Below, piece by piece: positions 22,101 through 34,839 of a stretch of DNA of 64,000 nucleotides. Both the position numbers and the translations under genes were made by a program. Within the stretch, counting starts at the first letter, position 1, and each line of letters starts with the position of its first letter. The notes beneath the pieces are model-generated. The model made no database searches. It saw only the letters and a list, made by a program, of their open reading frames with translations, and had not been told where the DNA came from. The stretch covers positions 1,562,501 through 1,626,500 of the forward strand of contig JAGTTD010000008.1 of the NCBI GenBank assembly GCA_018398585.1, written 5' to 3'. This DNA is from Simmondsia chinensis. Taxonomy: Eukaryota > Streptophyta > Magnoliopsida > Caryophyllales > Simmondsiaceae.

Positions 22101-23005
22101 TTTAGGAGTTTCTTTCTTGTTCCATCTTATGTAACCATAGCCCAAAGGAAAATCATTAGACTATCGAATAAGAAAATTAGTTATTTCCCAAACCGCCGCG
22201 GGGGGGGGGGGGGGGGGGGGGGGCGCGGTGCTTTCAAGGATACTTAGTTGGTAGGACACAGGGTCGTTCAACCATCATCTTAGGTATAGCGATGCCTATG
22301 AACCCCTCAATCAGACACATGGATGCTTAATCTCTATCACCCATGTAAGCCGGAATGCTACATTAAACCAAAATTATAAGAGTCCAACACAGGTATGTGT
22401 AGAGGCCGGACTTGGCTATTTCTAAGAGTTTTCTATATATTCGGTATAATTTAAATTATCCAAATGTCATTACCAAAGCAGACACTTTAAGGCAAAATAG
22501 AGAGTTGTTACTAGAAAAGACGTGACAGAGTAAACCCAACAAAAAACCTCCGTCAACATACTCTACCTTCTATTATTCCTTCTCCTCCAATAAGCAATTA
22601 AGCATAGATTAATACTATAACAAGGAAAACACGATCACTAGAGTCAAAAAGCATACTCCAGAGTTAAGGCATAGCGTCATTCGTCAAGTCAATTTTTTTT
22701 TCCTATAGCACAGAATATACAAATATTTTTGTACTTGAGATCATATTATATGGAAACATGCAAGTTCCACAATGGTATAAAGATAAGCAACTGGTGCCAA
22801 AGAGACACAGTTATCATACCTCTTGACATTTTCAAAGATCCTTCGACTAGAGTGCAGCCCCAAAGAATCGAGATGGAGTATGATTGGGCCCATTTCATCC
22901 GCCTTGTCTGGAATGCATATTATCACCAAACTCCAGTGCTGGCTGGAAGGAAGCATTTTATATCAAAATGAGCCAACTGATTTAAGATGAAAGAAAGGCA
23001 GACCC

Positions 23006-23036
<31 letters not shown>

Positions 23037-26000
23037 AACGGTGGTTGACAGTAAGGATAACGAAAGTTCATATTGTTTTCACCTAGTATTTAGAAAACAC
23101 TTGAAACTATGAATATCACAGAAGTAATGGCATTGAATGCGGCACTATTTGTTGCAATGTTTGATATTGGGAATTTATCAGTTACGTGCCTCGAGGTTTG
23201 AGTAGTTCTAATCCAAGTATCCTGACATTTCAATATATATGAGGTATTATAAGATTTAAACATTATATCACTAGGATACCATAAAGTTTAAAACAATTAT
23301 CAATTCGCTACTCCGCCAAAATTTGGTGGATTTTCTTTGGAAAAGTTGACATTGAACATGATTGTATACGTATACGTATTTTTTGTTAGAATATGATGCT
23401 TTTTTTGTGGGAAAATGATGTTGTGATAGAAGATCTCAACAATATATATAGGTATGTTCCATTAAAATCATGTGAAGTTTTGTTGCAATCCCCTGGATGT
23501 TAATTGAAAACACTCATACAACTCGTATAGATGATAAAATTTCCAAACATCATGCTACCTTATTGTATATATGGAATTGTCTAGATACCTAAGTAATAAA
23601 TATTCAAACCCTGAGATGCCTACGTGACTAGTTCCCTTCAATATTTAAGCAAAATGCGGCTATGTAATTCAGATTCTTGTTAGATAAGATGTAACTCTTC
23701 AAAGTCTTCATTCCACCACCAGGACCAAGCTCGCCTTGCTTTGGTGTGGTTTGAGAACAATGAAAAATATTAATAAGCGTATCCTACTTGCAAGTTAAAC
23801 CTTGCTTGCAATAAGATCATTTCAGCTTTAATGTTGCAAGGCATTAGCAATATCAAGTAAAGGACCCTAAAACAGGCAAAAGAAACAACCAGCATCATGA
23901 TATTCCTTTAGATATTAGATAACTCACTGAGGACCAGCACCGGATCAAATCACCAGCTGTACCATTGGGACAGGGATAGCTATGGTAATCGGAGATAAAG
24001 GCTACATGCAAGGTTCTGCTACCTAGGATCGAAATGGTCAATGCAAAGTATCACTTGCACATATCAAAGACATTATATAAACAAGTGCAGATTTGTCAAA
24101 AGATGAAGATCTAAGGGCCTGTTCGACCAAACTTCTTTGGGGAAAAAAAAGGTGTTCTCTTGTAAAAAGCACTTTTTTTATACTTTAAACGTGTTTGGTT
24201 TGGACAAAAAAGTGCTTTTCCTATAAAAAGTCAGAATTATGCTTGGAGATCTAAGGGTCTATTTGGCTAAACTTCTTTTCTGGAAAAAAAAAAAAGTATT
24301 TTCCTATAAAATACACCTTTTTCATATTTTAAGGGTATTTGGCTTGGACAAAAAAAGTGTTTTAAATAAAAGCAGTTGTTTTTCTGCTTTTAAGCATGAG
24401 GGGGAAAATATTATTCTTCTTGAAGACAAAAGTAGAAGCAACAACTAAAATTCTGTTCAGACAAAAATACCTCTATTCACAGCACTTTTAACAAAAGTCT
24501 TTCTGCAAAAAGTGCTTATTAAAAACAATGTTTTCACAACTTGGCCAACTTATTAACTTACTCGTCATGAATTGGAATGAATATATATGCCTTCTGAAAT
24601 ATGTTGACACCTCTCCACCATCTTCTTAACTTGATGAAAGATGCTTCCTTTTCAATCTTCTACAATTCATCACGGGGTAGGTGATATTAATCAGCATACT
24701 CACTTGACTGAACACAATTGATATTATAGCATTAGGAATTCAAATCAAATTTATGACATAATGGAGCAGTAATTACGGCATCCCACAGTTTGTTTCTAAA
24801 AGAAAGGACTAGGTAAGCTACACGCTCCGGCAAGGGTAGTTTACAGAAAGAAACATATACAAACATGATAGGGCAATCCACTGCATATCTTATGCTCCTG
24901 AAGAAAGCCACAGATGGCTTATAGTAGAGGAAAACCTATAGTACCATGCCCTACGATATGACCGTAAAAGATTTCTCTCTGTATAACGTTACACCCCTCA
25001 ACGCACAGACACCCTCGGTATAATCATTGAATAAAACAAATCCTGAGACTATTTTACTAAGGCTCGGTTTGGTTAGAGGGAAGACAATTTTCTTCCAAAA
25101 TATTTTTCTTCAAAACTTTCTTTTATTTCATTCCGGAAGATGTAACGGTATAACCTTGCGTCGGGTTGGGTTTTGGGCCATTAAAAGACAAGCTGGGATT
25201 CATGGATGTGAGATTAAGGGGCTATTTGGCCAAATTGTGAAAAAGACTATTTTATTTTCAAAAGCGCTTTTTGCATAAGCATTTTTGCAAAAAGTGTATT
25301 CAAAAGGGGTATTTTTATCTCAAATGTTTTCAGTTTTTACTTCTATCTCTGCTTCTACTTTAAAGGAGAAGCATTATTTTTCTAGTTTTGCCTAAATGCA
25401 AAAAAAACAGCTTTTACCTTTATTTACAATCATTTTTCTTTCCAAGCCAAACGCCCTCAAATCTTGGGAAAAGTGTTATTTCCTGAAAAAGCACTTTTTC
25501 AGGAAAAGAAGCTTGGTCAAACAGGCTCTAAGGTGGATTTGAGAGCGATAATGCATCCGAAGGACAAGTTGCACTCTTCTTGACATACTCGACTTTCCTT
25601 CCTATTATCTCCGTTCTCGCTACTCATTCATGTGAAGTAAAATAAAAGAAAATGGGATTAAAAGGGACTCTTTCAAACATTACTAATTAATCTTCGGAAA
25701 GAGGTGCACACTAACATAAAAATGTAAGCAAGCCACTAGTAAGCGAAATTCTGAAGAAATACCTGCTGTGATAAAGCCTCTTTAAGCTTCTGGTAGAAGT
25801 ATGTATTAAAGAAATGGTAAGCTCGGTGTGCTCTATCAGCCAGGGATGCTGGCCCCTGCAGATATCTAGGCAAATGAAATAGAAAGTAAAATCCCAGCAA
25901 AGGCACCGTGGACTCATACAGGCATACATGAAGCCATTCATCGATTAAGCTCTAAATAAACAGAGTGAGTAATCCATCAATGGCTATTAATCTGCCTTAG

Positions 26001-29000
26001 ACAACCCACTAAAGTGGCTATAAAGCAAGTGATGTTGTAACAAGCACAAGTTATTTAGTTGGTCCTTAATGTTTATAAGTTTGTTCAAATTAGTTTTTTA
26101 TCTTTTTATTTGTTTAAAATAATCCTTAATATTTGCCAGTTTGTTCAAGAAAAGAAAAGGACCAATTAGAACAAACTTACAAATACTAAAGACTACAACA
26201 ACAAAGAAAAGATGAAGACCCCGTGGAGAGAGCCTCTACGAGGCACTGGATGGTGGTGGTTGTTGTTGTTGTTGTTGTTTGTTTGTTTGTTGAAAAAGAT
26301 GAAGAATCAATTTGAACAAACTTATAAATATTTGGGACCAACGTCGTAAATAACTCATATAAGTAGTAATTGTGATCCTTTAAGGTAATGTTAGTTGTTT
26401 CTCAAGAATACTTTCAAACGTAACACCACTCTCAAGGCAATAGGGACGCATGGTGGGTACCTTCGTCACCTTCCACTCCACAGGATTACCAAATAAGCAA
26501 CACTCTTTACCAGGTTTAATTTTCCAAGATAGTATAAGAAAAGGTCACTCTTGATTCCCAGACCATGCTTCCCTGGGGAAGCCAAACATCAAGAACGCAT
26601 CGTTTGGACCCTAGTATTTGTTCCAAAAGAAGATTATCCCAGAAAAAAGGCCTGACAATGGCAGAGAGTTCAAACTAGTGACATTCGACTGTTATTTACC
26701 CAGTGAAAGAAGAGGAAAAGAATAAAGAAGTTTGACTGTCCTAGTTCTTTCCTGCATTAGATTTTATTCATCCAACTTCATTGCTAGTCACTTAAATAAA
26801 CGCATAATGGAAGAAATTCAATTTCTCATGAGGCATATAAGGTAACGCAGGGATAATCTTCTGTTTCTTTACTAAGGACACCTTTCTCAACATTCAGACA
26901 GCAAAAACATAATATGTATATAAATTCCATTAAATCAAGATACTAAAATATAATTACCGAATGTAGAAATTCATGATTGTTGATGACAAGAAGGATTTAG
27001 GATCCAGGCATTTTATGTCCTCATACTGAATTTCAACAGATTCAGGATCCTCCCTTGATGGATAATAAATCTTGCTTTCCTTCGTTCTAGAATAGGTGCC
27101 CATGGAAAGTAACATCAGCACTGTTGAATATGACAGTATTCATACTTGATCAAGATTTTGATGTACCTTGGTGATACTTCCTTCACACTCTGCAACGGTT
27201 CCTCTGTTTTCTGGATTGTCTCGGTAACTGGAAGTTCCTCCTCATCCACTAGAACCACGGTCTGCATTATATTTAATCCATTAGTACAGATCTAAAAGAT
27301 GTAGTTTTCTGCTATTCCTTCTTACAGGTAAGTTAATCAGACACAGCACATCCTAATACACAATATGAAAAGAAAAGCAATGGAGGCACAAAGAACTGGA
27401 ATCAGGAAGAGTTAGGAAGAAAAACATAATCTTAACAAGGTGCATATCCATTATGGTCATAACGTACCATAACAACTATACATAATAGAAATTAGCCTAG
27501 TCATTATGTAATAACATCCCACAATCGCCAGCAAAGCACGCAACAATGACAGCAACAGCAGTCACAGGTGCAACCATGATGATAACACATCAAATCATCT
27601 GAGCAGATACCGAAATAAGAAAGTGTCTGTTTGCCTTGCATGTGCACAAAAGTATACAGCCCAGAAAAAGAACATGCACTTAACTGTTGTAATAGAAGCA
27701 AGTGCTTCAAAAGCATAACAACTCAAACAAGTGGATGGCATCCTACAGGAAATTACAGGCATCATATCACAGAGTTTCAAGTATTTATTAATTTGAAGCC
27801 AAAACTTTCTTTGTCCAATGAAGAACATAAATAATTAAAAAGAAGAAAAATACTGCTTTTATCCAAACAAAAAATTCATTTTCTATTCGACGCTGATCCA
27901 AAACTTTTGTCCAAAACGTGTCAGAATCACGCCCAACCCACCCCACCCCACCACAAATGATGGCAAATAATGATTATAGAAAACACAATTTTTCCTAAAT
28001 TTCAAACTTAGAACTATGACAATAGCTCCAAATATGAGGAAAGGGCAGATGATCAAGGACAAAGAGACATAGTGGGAGGGGAAGGACATACCTCGAAGTC
28101 TCTTGATTTGTCTGAATGTACTTCCTGAGAAGAATCTCTGCGAAAAGAATTGAATCATACTCTATAAGAATGATACCTAGTAGTCTCAAATATTTAAGAA
28201 AGAAGTTGAATAACAACACATATACCACACTGTTTCTAATTGATATCTGAAATTCATAATCATTATGATAAACATAGTAAAGGCAACAGGAAGGGAAAAA
28301 AAAAAGATGTGCAGACATTGTACGCTGGATCTCAAACCAACGGATGCTCTTCCAAGCTCCAATAAATCATACACTTGAATGTGTAAAATCCTTGCATGTC
28401 TTTTCTTATCAATGTTCCTATGTACCCTAGTGAGGCACTGGGTGGTAATTGTTTTTTCTACGTACCCTAGTGGCGAGTTTTGCCTTATGATTATGTCACT
28501 AATAGCTTCGTGCATTAAAAATAGACATTCAATACCCCACTAATATGCCATGCATTTCATATATTAAAAACCATACAATCCATTAACTTCAGGTGCTTTT
28601 GTCCACACCTGGGGAGCTTGATTGTATGTAGTGCAAAGTGCACATGAGCATTGTGATTAATTGCATATCTCCCTCGATTGAGCACACATGCAATCAATTG
28701 CAGCGTATTCGTAATGTAACTCCGGTGGTTGATTATTCACAACATGGAGACCTTATATTTTTTGCCAAAGACTTCATCCAAACAGCAGTCCTGTGTACCC
28801 TTGAAAGGTTTGGCGGAGTGAAAGGACGTAATTTTGGTACCAAGGATGGAACTGTAGAAGGAGGCTTGGCAACAACAGCAAGAAGAAGATAAAGGATCCA
28901 TCACTATGTGTCTCCCCATATTCCACTTGCTTTCACGGTAATGGAGGAGCAGACTTTTAGGTTTAGGTGTGATGGATAATTAAGAAGTTTGGCTTTTCGG

Positions 29001-32000
29001 GTTTTGTTGCCACCTTCGTGATTTATCATGGACTACAAGAATAAGAATACCCATCCTCTGGGAATTTGGTTTTATTTATTAATTTGCCATCCTCTGGAAA
29101 TTTGGTTTTATTTAATAATTTGAGAGGATTTTCCTTCTTTTATAAGAATTCAAGAAGAAATATTACTGTGCATCTCTTTAATCTTTGGCAGAGTTTCAAA
29201 AAAATATTCACATGAAGACATAGTAACCAAATATAGAAAGGGTCCAATAACAGAAACTGCATACCTATTGGCAAAGGAACCAACTATTTTTTCCTTCAAG
29301 TGGGACGAGGAGCAGGTCCAAGATGCTCTGCCTTCCCGGTGATCATTTAAGGGCTTATGTTTGTCATTGGCACGAGAAACATCACTGGGACGCCATTCAT
29401 TAAATTCTCTTACAGACAAGGGAGGTTTATCTCTTTTCCTTGATGAAAACAGCCCATTGTGTTTCCGTTTTCGATTGTTGCAAGGACCCAAACATGATAG
29501 TTCACTATCGAATGCAGCGCTTGTCTGACAATCAATTAACAAAACATGCTTATTTTTGAGAGGGGTATAATTTCAGAAACCAAAATCAACAACACAGCTG
29601 CATAGACATAGTAGATTCCCATACTTTATCTTCTAACTTCTCCATCAAACAAGAGGCAAAACGCGATTGTGAAGGGCCCTCAGAAGATGGATTCCCTTGC
29701 CTGTCTTGATCAGACACACCTGCATAATTAAGCTACTTCAGTTAAAAGTATTTGGCAAAGGCACCCAAATGGCATCAGGAGGATTTTTGAATATCAATTA
29801 TTCTTCAAATTAGGCCAGTGTATGTTACATAACAAACCATGCCCAGAAGTAAATCAACCCAGCACTAACTTTTTCTTTCCAACTCAGAAAAAATAAGTTC
29901 AAGCAATTTGTTTAATCGTGAATTTTGGGAGGAAAAGGATAATCCAAAACATAGTTCATTTATGGTCCTCCTCTCTAAACAGTACCAGAGCAAAAGTAAA
30001 ATTACCATCACAACTTAAGCGTGCAGAAACTGCAGGCTTCTCGCATCCATTGGCATCCTATCAGAAAAAAAGGATAATCAGCTATAGTTAGGTTTTGGAG
30101 ATCTGCACATCATTAATTTCTCCACCACATGCAAGAGGTACGCCAATACGTGCTACCAAGTTGATGAGCATGATTGTTTTTACTATAGCAGAAAGGCATC
30201 AAAAATAGAAAAATCTGAGCAAATCATATGGCTAGTTTAAAATACGTATTACAAACATATGTCAACCAGAGTTAATAAAATTCCAGGTTTGGGGAAACTA
30301 ACCGGCCCAAACCTTCTGGCTTCGGGCAGACGGCAATTCAGAGAATTTATGATGGTATTCAATGGGACCTCTGGTTCACATTTAGAGAACTTTCATGGTG
30401 AGCAAAATGAATGGAGTAGCATCATGTCGACATCATAAAAAATCATCAAACAGCTGAAAGGAAATGATACCAACAGACTGAATGCACGACAAAGCAATTC
30501 TATCACTTCCCTCAGCTTTTATGCACTTCAAAAGAGGTACATACATTCTCCAGATGAGTATAAAGCTGTGCCAAAATGTTATAGTTCCCTTCAATATGAC
30601 TAGTCACAAGAGACCAGTCTGACCAGACAAACCACACATCGGATCCTCACTCGTCACCTACAAACACCTCAACAGCTTACTCATTGATGTCCATAAACAA
30701 CCAGAATCGAGAAAGAGATTAGCGGCTGGCAGTCCTGAGGTAGAGATGGAGGTAAACTAAAGCAGCGGCCCCATACAGCCTTTTAGGATTAAGATAAGAA
30801 GTATAATGTAGAGCCGGTCAATTGGGGAAGTAATGTAGACAATCAGAAACAGCTCACCTTTCTGAAATGAGCTAGGAAGAGCTGGTTTTGTCCGCATTCT
30901 CAATCTGGACGCAGTTTTGAATCAGACATATTTTGTCCAAACCCAAATTTCCAAACCTGTGTTTTCTAGATCAGGCGATAAATTACCATCCCTTATCTCA
31001 AACAAGCTAATCATTTCCTTATAAGAGAGACAATTAAATAAAGAAAGTCCTATATGTAAGGTAACATCAATTATAAAATGAATTTTAAGCTAGAGATCCG
31101 AGGATCAAAAAGGTCTTAGTGACATGTCTTAGTGACGTCATGAAATGTCTGCAACAGCATGCTTCTGCAGGACCACATGACCATGAATTGTGATTTCATT
31201 AAATGCTTATGACCAGCAAATTATGCAAATTCTTGTACATGTGTAATTCATTATAGATTTAACTATCTTTCTTCTTGGCACTAAAAAGAATACGTGCAAC
31301 AAAAACGCTTCAGGATTTTATCTGGGGACTTGATGATTCAGTCACATGTAAGAGGACGAAACCCCAAAAATAACTGCAGCTAAAGACTCTTACCTTACTG
31401 AGACAAACATGACATTTCCATGAATAGATTTTCTATTCATTTATAAGCAAGTCACACCAACTAATATGTCCAATCCTTCTCCACTACAACATATAAATGA
31501 CAGAACAAGAAACACTTAAAACATACAAAGAAGGGTATCCTTCTAATGATGTTTCATGCCGTAGGAAAGAAGGAAGATGCTTTAACGTTATTCTCTATTT
31601 CCAAGATTGCGTTTCTCTAATGTATTTGGCTTAAAAGAAATGCTGGGATCAACACACACCAGCTAGTTGCTTATGGGAGAATGTGGTCTTTTTAGCAACT
31701 CTTTGGACAAAGCGCTTTGAAGACTTTGCTAACATAGCCTTAGTGAACAGCAAAGGAATTGGGATGGCTTTATGTCATTAGTTTATGGTTTTTATTGTTG
31801 CATTTTGTAATTTTGAGGACATATTATCCTTAACCCTTTGTACATTCTTTCTCTCTTGATATTATCTCTTTTTCCAAAAAAGAAACACTTAAAAAAAGTA
31901 CTGACAATGGATTACCATGAAAAAAAGCTAGAAATTCAATTGGTGAACACGCCAATCACAAGGTTTGCTACCGATCTTTCCTCTTTTTGGTCGATGATCC

Positions 32001-34532
32001 ACATATTGAATGGTCCTCTTATGGTTAAAAGGAAGGAAGAATGAGACCAATTCCCCTTGGCTCCGCTACATATAACAACTTCAACTCTTTCTCGACCTTG
32101 TTGTGAAACTTAATCACATATTGTTTCCAACAAAAGAATAACATCACAGAATCCAAAATAGCTGGCTTAAGATGAACTTCACTCATTCTTGTAACCTCGC
32201 CCACTCAGAATAGAAGAGAGGAGGGCGCAAGCCAAGTTCAATAAGTGCAATTCGCACAACATAAAAGAAGCTATAAAGGACACATCCACGCAAACAGGTA
32301 GTTCACCCAATTTTTCACTAAAGGGGTCAAATCGCCCATACAGCCTCCACATGATTTCCGCGTGCACCCATTGAATGATTCTCTCTCTAGTCACTCATGT
32401 ACGCACTTTATCTCTCTAAAATACTTTCTTCTCCTCCTCTTGAGCATAGAAGAGAGAACCTGAGGCCAAAGGCCAAAACCCCTCAGCTTGGTCTTTCTGT
32501 TACCCATCATCAAGGACCAAGGCCCAGGATGCCTCGCTCGAACTGCGGCGCAGAAAGAATCCTCACCACAACATATACCACGAGCACACAATCCCTCAAG
32601 ACCATAAACAGTAAATAACTACCTGACCGCTGACAACATAAAAATAAACATTTCTCCAGAGCCGAAAACTGTAAAAGACTTGCTTCACCACATAATGTAA
32701 CCAAAGGAACCCGACATGTACAATGCACCCACCATTTTCATAATACTCGAGACCTAATGCCAGCAACAGCAAACCCTAACCTTATACACAAACCCAAAAC
32801 TTTGAAGAACTAAACGGGGCTAAAATATAGACATAGGTAGAATGATCTAGTCAGGGTGGATTTTAAAGTTATATTAATATTTATGCATTTCATATTTACC
32901 TTTAAGTCCTATTTCTTCATAAACAAATAACGGTATTTTAAATCATGCCTTTAAATGAAATGAGAACTTACTCCTCCCTGTCCTCATATTTCTTCATAAA
33001 CAAATAGCGGTATTCTAAATCATGCCTTTAAATGAAATGATAACTTATTCCTCCCTCTTGTGTCTCTTCTTCTTCCTCCTCCTCAGATTTTGTTTGCCCT
33101 CATAACCCTAATTTCTTAACCTCTCCCTCCTAATTTTTTACTCTCTCCCTCCCCAAAGAAAAAGGATTGATACGAAATTCATAAAATCCGCATTCTCATT
33201 GAAAATACTATATTGTATTGTATCTCGAATTTTTAGTCTGGAATTCCAAGCAAAGGTCAGTGTTGGGGTACAGTCCTGGGCTCTATTTGTCCGGTCTGGT
33301 CGTTATACCCGTGTACTTTAGGGTTTCCACATTCTGTCTTCTATTTATTAATCTTGTAGGGCTTCAGCTCATAGATGAAGCGAAAACACACACGGAGAGA
33401 GAGAATAGCTTGTAATCCTCCATTCCAGATCTAGTAAGCCTTTCATCCTTCCCCATGGGTTTTCCCTCATTCAAGGGTTTTCCACGTAAATCCCAGTGTC
33501 TATAATTCTCTTTCTCCCTTTATCTTCTCATTTGATTTTCGGATTTGTTTTTTGTATCTAAATCGAACCCAATGCTTGGGCTCTTTCACCTAACATACTG
33601 TTGGGAAAAATCACATATTAAGCACAAACAAAAGTGAAAAATCTACAAAAACATCGAAACAATCAATGCAAATATTCACCTGCAAAACCCTCTCTTGATT
33701 GGAGTTAGAACCGAGGGGAACCAAATGATGCATATACAACCACCCAAATCTTATCCATATCTAATTTTGAGGCAAATAATATCCTAACACATACTACAAC
33801 AATAACAACAGCCCAGTGTCTCAAAGAGGTTCCTTCCAAGGCGAGGTCTGGGTAAAGTACAATGTACGCAACTTTATTCTTATAGGGTGCTACATCTAAA
33901 GACGTTTCCGAAATATCCCAACACATACTGTTAAATTTCATCGGGCCTTCAGACTTGATCCACGGAGTTGACATACATAAGATCCACATATAAGACTAAT
34001 TACGGTTCTATTCTAAAAACCAATTGGCATTAGGTGAAGTAACCCGTTGGGCTTATATATTGATCTATTCCCTCTCACAACTCTCGTATGGAGTCCGTAA
34101 CACAAACTTCGACAGAAATTTAGATGAGGAAAAAAAAAAAAAAAAAGAGAGAGAGAGAAACTTCACCGTAGAAACGCGAGACCCTTGCCGACGTTTCTTT
34201 TCATCCTCATACCTTTTCAAACTCACTCTCAGTTTAGCGCCGCCATCACTAAGCTTAAGCTTACTATAAGTATTCGACAATCTATTAATCTTCTCCTCCA
34301 AATCATAATCCGACATTCGCGCCAGCTCATCCACCACGTAATTCACTTGGTCCTCTTCTCCCTGCTGACGTGGCCGATCGTCGGCGGCGGCGGTTGGGAC
34401 TACTTCGATCTCCGGTGGCGGTTCCTCGTCGGCTGCGTCGTCGTCGGAGAAGAGCTTTGCGAAGTCAATGTTTAAGCGTTGGTGGTTGGCGGTTACGGAA
34501 TCTTCCAGATTGTTGTGTTCGTTTTCCTCCAT
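19108..34532 (-). CDS. OTS1: Ulp1-family SUMO protease, OTS1/OTS2 type, 13 exons
   Basis: Exons in coding order: 34532-34167, 30057-30006, 29719-29625, 29524-29265, 28137-28092, 27261-27167, 27086-26958, 25865-25763, 24659-24562, 22942-22820, 21642-21528, 20537-20430, 19311-19108. All phases join, giving 597 aa, close to Arabidopsis OTS1 (ULP1D). The acidic N terminus is followed by a conserved KLSDGGAKLR block. The C48 peptidase domain runs from about KIYYPSREDPES. Its catalytic set is intact: His417 (QHWSLVI), Asp440 (LHLDSL), Gln498 (VPQQ) and Cys504 (YDCGLF). The family removes SUMO from nuclear targets and acts in salt-stress and hormone responses. The start at 34532 gives the acidic MEEN N terminus; a longer upstream frame looks like UTR. 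OTS1 versus OTS2 cannot be separated here. Extra small exons inside the 4.1-kb intron 1 cannot be excluded. Confidence 0.92.
19905..20000 (-). mobile_element. tRNA-like SINE head, candidate
   Basis: On the minus strand, TATAGTGGTTAAAGG resembles a Pol III A box and GGTCTTCGGTTTGAATCACC resembles a B box about 30 bases later. A pyrimidine/T-rich stretch lies at 19880-19900 on plus. A duplication was not identified. It lies in the last intron of the SUMO protease gene. Confidence 0.45.
20070..20395. mobile_element. MITE-like repeat (family of 14560)
   Basis: Blocks CATAATGTTTATTATATTAC, GACATGTTTTAGGGG and, on the right, ACATATATAATAAACATTGTG mirror one another and match the repeat at 14560-14890. 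It lies in the last intron of the SUMO protease gene. Confidence 0.5.
21110..21200 (-). mobile_element. LINE-like 3' end remnant
   Basis: A T-run of about 21 bases ending at 21129 precedes GGATCAGAAAAAGAAATATT and AGAAAGAATGTAGAAAAAGC, matching the remnant at 4590 and, in reverse, 31800-31879. It is the 3' end of a minus-strand, 5'-truncated retroelement. It lies in the intron before the exon at 20537-20430. Confidence 0.5.
21935..22025 (+). mobile_element. SINE 3'-body copy
   Basis: Contains ACAGCATCTCTACAG, GTAAGGCTACGTACAC, ACCCTGCCTCAGCGGGAGCC and GAGGCACTAGGTAGTTGTTG. No 5S head and no sure duplication. It lies in an intron of the SUMO protease gene. Confidence 0.6.
22200..22223. repeat. 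Poly-G tract of 24 bases
   Basis: An uninterrupted run of G, bounded by CCGCCGC on the left and CGCGGTG on the right. Such runs are sequencing-sensitive, so the length may be approximate. It lies in an intron of the SUMO protease gene. Confidence 0.85.
24115..24545. mobile_element. MITE-like pair with CCAAACTTCTTT / AAAAGTGCTTTT arms
   Basis: Two related segments begin AAGGGCCTGTTCGACCAAAC and AAGGGTCTATTTGGCTAAAC. They are followed by repeated AAAAAGTGCTTTT and AAAAGCAG motifs of both polarities, ending near AGTGCTTATTAAAAAC. Comparable elements lie at 25200-25535 and 42890-43170. The second unit looks like a nested or tandem copy. Confidence 0.55.
25200..25535. mobile_element. TIR MITE (GGGGCTATTTGGCCAAA ends)
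   Basis: The left end TAAGGGGCTATTTGGCCAAA is mirrored at the right by CTTGGTCAAACAGGCTCTAA. AAAGCGCTTTTTGC inside on the left is mirrored by AAAAAGCACTTTTTCAGG on the right. No coding capacity. It lies in an intron of the SUMO protease gene. Confidence 0.6.
26049..26356. mobile_element. MITE with long terminal inverted repeats, hosting a SINE fragment
   Basis: Left arm GTTATTTAGTTGGTCCTTAA plus TTTATAAGTTTGTTCAAATT is mirrored by AATTTGAACAAACTTATAAA plus GGGACCAACGTCGTAAATAA on the right. Together they could form a hairpin of roughly 60 bp. The SINE fragment at 26219-26293 sits inside it. Related elements lie near 39490, 40030 and 56470. Confidence 0.65.
26219..26293 (+). mobile_element. 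Short 5'-truncated SINE with (GTT)n tail
   Basis: Only the last part of the body remains (CCCCGTGGAGAGAGCCTCTA, GAGGCACTGGATGG), followed by a run of GTT and GTTT repeats. A perfect 12-bp duplication, AAAAGATGAAGA, flanks it at 26207-26218 and 26294-26305. It inserted into the MITE at 26049-26356. Confidence 0.75.
31522..31879 (+). mobile_element. 5'-truncated LINE insertion with 15-bp TSD
   Basis: The 3' end GGACATATTATCCTTAACCC and TGTACATTCTTTCTCTCTTG closes in CCAAAAA. The same tail is found reversed at 4590 and 21110. A perfect duplication, AAGAAACACTTAAAA, flanks it at 31507-31521 and 31880-31894. It lies in intron 1 of the SUMO protease gene. Confidence 0.7.
32920..33055. repeat. Two-copy tandem repeat, unit about 75 bp
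   Basis: ATTTCTTCATAAACAAATA.CGGTATT.TAAATCATGCC and AAATGAAATGA.AACTTA.TCCTCCCT occur twice in a row with few changes. It lies in intron 1 of the SUMO protease gene. Confidence 0.65.
33056..33777. other. Intron sequence without recognised feature
   Basis: Pyrimidine-rich blocks (TCTTCTTCTTCCTCCTCCTC, CTCTCCCTCC) and then sequence with no family I recognise. No exon fitting the SUMO protease frame was found. Confidence 0.4.
33796..33911 (-). mobile_element. SINE 3'-body copy, reverse, 18-bp TSD
   Basis: In reverse it starts TTCGGAAACGTCTTTAGATG, has the GTTGCGTACATTGTACTTTA block and AACCTCTTTGAGACACTGGG, and ends in TGTTGTTATTGTTGT. Duplicates at 33778-33795 and 33912-33929 agree at 17 of 18 positions (AATATCC, one variable base, then AACACATACT). 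It inserted in intron 1 of the SUMO protease gene, about 360 bases (measured on the plus strand) from exon 1. Confidence 0.85.
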
Positions 34533-34839
34533 TGTTGATCGGAGGTTTCTCTCTCCTCGGATTATCAACTCTCTCTCTCTCTAGGTTGTTAATGGGATTT
34601 GGGGAGACGAAGCGAGCGTGGCGAGGAGAGAGAGAGAGAGAGAGATGACAGAGAAAGGGTACGAGTGTGTGTGACTCGGAGGAGGCAGAGGGTAAAAACA
34701 AGGGTTTTTAGCCTCCTCTGATTTGCGGCAAGTTTTAGTTCATACAAAGTATAAATTTTCGTTTTTATTTAATATATAAAAAATAAATAAAATTATCATA
34801 AATAAAAATTATAATTGCTTCAAAACATATAAAGTAACT

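Noticed and set aside
34185..34648. Plus-strand open frames rich in Arg/Leu
   Set aside because: They are antisense to exon 1 of the SUMO protease gene and its CT-rich leader.
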